Shown here piece after piece: positions 4,603-6,240 of a stretch of DNA of 6,240 nucleotides. Source of the stretch: an uncultured Phycisphaerales bacterium (GTDB lineage: Bacteria > Planctomycetota > Phycisphaerae > Phycisphaerales > UBA1924); the NCBI GenBank assembly GCA_937871415.1, contig CALMQD010000027.1, positions 1-6,240 of the forward strand, read 5' to 3'. A program made the translations under genes and the position numbers. The notes beneath the pieces were generated by a model. It was not told the origin of the DNA. It saw only the letters and a list, made by a program, of their open reading frames with translations, and did not search any database. The number at the start of each line of letters is the position of its first letter. The stretch's first letter is position 1.

Positions 4603-6240
4603 CGAATGACAGGCCCAAAGTGCTCGTGGTTGGCGACTTCGGGGGCGGCGCTGCGGAGGTCACGGCGGCGCTGAGTGCGCGCTTCGACATCGAGCGCGCA
4701 CAGGCCGGGCGCGTCGATCGCGCCGTGCTGGCGGACTGCGACGCCGTGGTGACTTCTCCCGTGGACCTGGGGACGCTGGGCCTGGCGGCGACCGGCCAGA
4801 TGACCGACGGCCAGGCGGTCGCGGTGCTGTCGGCGATCGGCGAGGGCGTCTGCCTGTCGACGCTCGACGGCCAGATCCTGTGGATGAACGAACGCTTCAA
4901 GGGCTTCGACGATCAGGTCAAGGCGCGCATCTCGGCGGTTTGCCGCCAGGCGGCGACGGGCTTTGCCGACCGTGTGCTGGACCAGGAGGCCCAGAGTTAC
5001 GCGATGACGAGCAAGTACGACGTCGCGACTCCCGACGAGAAGCGTTTCTACGAGGTCGTGGTTTCGCCGGTCAAGAGCGAGATGGGCGAGCCGGGGCGTG
5101 TCGCGGCGGTGGTGTGGGACGTGACGGCGTCGCGGCGCGTGCAGCAGAAGATGGACGCGATCGACCGCGCCGGCGCGGAGCTGGTGCGCCTCGACGCCGA
5201 GGCCGTGCGGAAAAAGCACGTCGTCGAACGACTCAAGCTGCTGGAAGACAAGATCGTGCGGTACTCGCACGAACTGATGCGGTTCGATCACCTGGCGATC
5301 CGCGTGATCGACGAGCGCACCGGGCGGCTGGAGCTGGTCATCGCCAAGGGCCTCTCGCCCGAGGCGATGGAGGTCGAGCTCTACGCGCAGAAGGAAGGCA
5401 ACGGGATCATGGGCTACGTCGCCGCGACGGGGCGCAGCTACCTGTGCGCCGACGTCCGTCGCGACCGGCGGTACGTGACGGGCATGCCGGGCGCCAAGAG
5501 CAGCCTGACGGTGCCGCTGCGCCTGCACGACAAGATCATCGGCGCGTTCAACATCGAGAGCGACCAGGTCGCGAGTTTCACCGAGGAAGACCGTCAGTTC
5601 GCGGAGATCTTCGCGACGCACATCGCGCTGGCGCTGCACATCCTCGACCTGCTCGTGGCCGAGCGCTGCACGACGGGCGAGACGGTGACGGGCACGGTGC
5701 AGGGCGAGATCAGCGAGCCGCTCAACGACATCGTGGCCGAGGCGCAGTGGCTGCGTCAGGCCGCGGAGCGCGACCCGACCATCAAGGAGCATGTCGAGCG
5801 GATCCTGTCGGACGTGGGCTCGATCCGCGACAAGATCAAGGAGGCGGCGGGCGGGCCCCAGACGATCCTCGGCGCCGACAAGATGCTCAACGACGTGAGC
5901 ATCGACCCGCTGCTGCAGGGCCGGCGGGTGCTGGTCGCCGACGACGAGCCCAAGATCCGCGAGACCATCCGCAACGTGCTGCGGGGCAAGGGGTGTCAGG
6001 TCATCGTCTGCAAGGACGGCGGCACGGCGATCGCCGAGCTCGACGCCGCCCGGGTCGGCGAGAGCACGCTGGGCGGGACGTTCGACCTCGTGCTGAGCGA
6101 CATCAAGATGCCCGACCATAACGGGTACGAAGTGTTCGCCGCGGCCCGGCGTTTGAGCGCGGGGCTCCCGGTCATTCTGATGACCGGGTTCGGCTACGAC
6201 CCGCACCATTCGATCGTGCGGGCCAGCCAGGAAGGGCTGA
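4599..6240 (+). CDS. Multidomain signalling protein: pseudo-receiver, PAS, GAF, degenerate kinase dimerisation segment, receiver (3' end outside window)
   Basis: At least 547 residues are visible and no stop is reached. No membrane segment or signal peptide is seen, so it should be cytoplasmic. Residues 7-60 look like a receiver fold without a phosphoacceptor: the motif CDAVVTSP (47-54) has Thr/Ser where Asp is expected. Residues about 78-178 are a PAS domain (IGEGVCLSTLDGQILWMNE, later VVWDVTASRR). A charged helical linker runs to about 215, then a GAF domain to about 352 (for example KSSLTVPLRLHDKIIGAFNIES). At 369-375, GEISEPL aligns with the HELRTPL-type H-box of histidine kinases, but glycine replaces the histidine, and no ATPase domain follows. 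From 444 a receiver domain begins, with acidic residues D448, D449 and E450, phosphoacceptor D501 in LSDIKMPD and T529 in LMTGFG. The conserved lysine lies beyond the edge. ATG 4599 is chosen; in-frame GTG at 4548 is possible. The ligand and partner kinase are unknown. Confidence 0.88.
   Translation, partial: MTNDRPKVLVVGDFGGGAAEVTAALSARFDIERAQAGRVDRAVLADCDAVVTSPVDLGTLGLAATGQMTDGQAVAVLSAIGEGVCLSTLDGQILWMNERFKGFDDQVKARISAVCRQAATGFADRVLDQEAQSYAMTSKYDVATPDEKRFYEVVVSPVKSEMGEPGRVAAVVWDVTASRRVQQKMDAIDRAGAELVRLDAEAVRKKHVVERLKLLEDKIVRYSHELMRFDHLAIRVIDERTGRLELVIAKGLSPEAMEVELYAQKEGNGIMGYVAATGRSYLCADVRRDRRYVTGMPGAKSSLTVPLRLHDKIIGAFNIESDQVASFTEEDRQFAEIFATHIALALHILDLLVAERCTTGETVTGTVQGEISEPLNDIVAEAQWLRQAAERDPTIKEHVERILSDVGSIRDKIKEAAGGPQTILGADKMLNDVSIDPLLQGRRVLVADDEPKIRETIRNVLRGKGCQVIVCKDGGTAIAELDAARVGESTLGGTFDLVLSDIKMPDHNGYEVFAAARRLSAGLPVILMTGFGYDPHHSIVRASQEGL

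Noticed and set aside
4193..4900. N-terminal extension of the ATPase frame up to 4900
   Set aside because: The extension is Ser/Pro/Arg-rich, runs antisense into the signalling gene and precedes the normal family beginning MIRVEGVSKYYG at 4192. A TTG at 4195 adds only one residue and is less likely than the ATG.
5265..5285. SHEL motif in the signalling protein (YSHELMRFDH) as a kinase H-box
   Set aside because: It lies at the start of the GAF domain, where similar helices are normal, and no P-L segment or kinase helices follow. The H-box-like position is instead at residues 369-375.
4461..6209. Minus-strand open frame of 582 codons and plus-strand frame 4880-6121 over the signalling gene
   Set aside because: Both are alternative frames of the signalling gene. 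They are His/Arg/Asp- or Arg/Gly-rich without domains, while the frame from 4599 contains PAS, GAF and receiver motifs.

Overview
The window is a very GC-rich bacterial segment with tightly packed, conventional protein-coding genes. No RNA genes, CRISPR arrays, insertion sequences or phage genes were seen. The gene content suggests a Planctomycetota-like bacterium, possibly Phycisphaerae: a GldAFG-type ABC-2 system whose auxiliary protein is unusually long, beside a GAF/receiver signalling protein. This placement is an inference from gene style and base composition, not from a marker gene.

Layout: positions 1-89 are an extreme C-rich tract with three perfect copies of a 9-bp unit. It lies just past the end of the minus-strand operon. 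Positions 4192 down to 90 hold a three-gene minus-strand operon: an ABC ATPase (3059-4192), an ABC-2 permease with six predicted membrane segments (2346-3062), and a membrane-anchored GldG-like auxiliary protein (90-2342). The first two genes overlap by 4 nt (ATGA) and the last two are 3 nt apart. Both downstream genes have clear Shine-Dalgarno sequences inside the preceding gene; the first gene has none. Positions 4193-4598 are a 406-bp divergent intergenic region with several small inverted repeats. From 4599 a plus-strand gene runs off the right edge. It encodes a cytoplasmic signalling protein with a degenerate N-terminal receiver-like domain, PAS, coiled coil, GAF, a histidine-kinase-like helical segment lacking the phosphoacceptor histidine, and an intact receiver domain.

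How the parts may work together: the ATPase and permease should form an ATP-driven inner-membrane complex, and the GldG-like protein (one membrane segment at each end, large soluble domain between) would be its partner on the outer face of the membrane. The family is required for gliding or surface-protein export in Bacteroidota, but its substrate in other phyla is largely unknown. The divergent signalling protein may sense a ligand or redox signal through PAS/GAF. Any link to the exporter rests only on the shared intergenic region. Nothing in the window is a clear-cut new defence or mobile system. The best leads are the kinase-dead signalling architecture and the duplicated helical insertion in the GldG-like protein.
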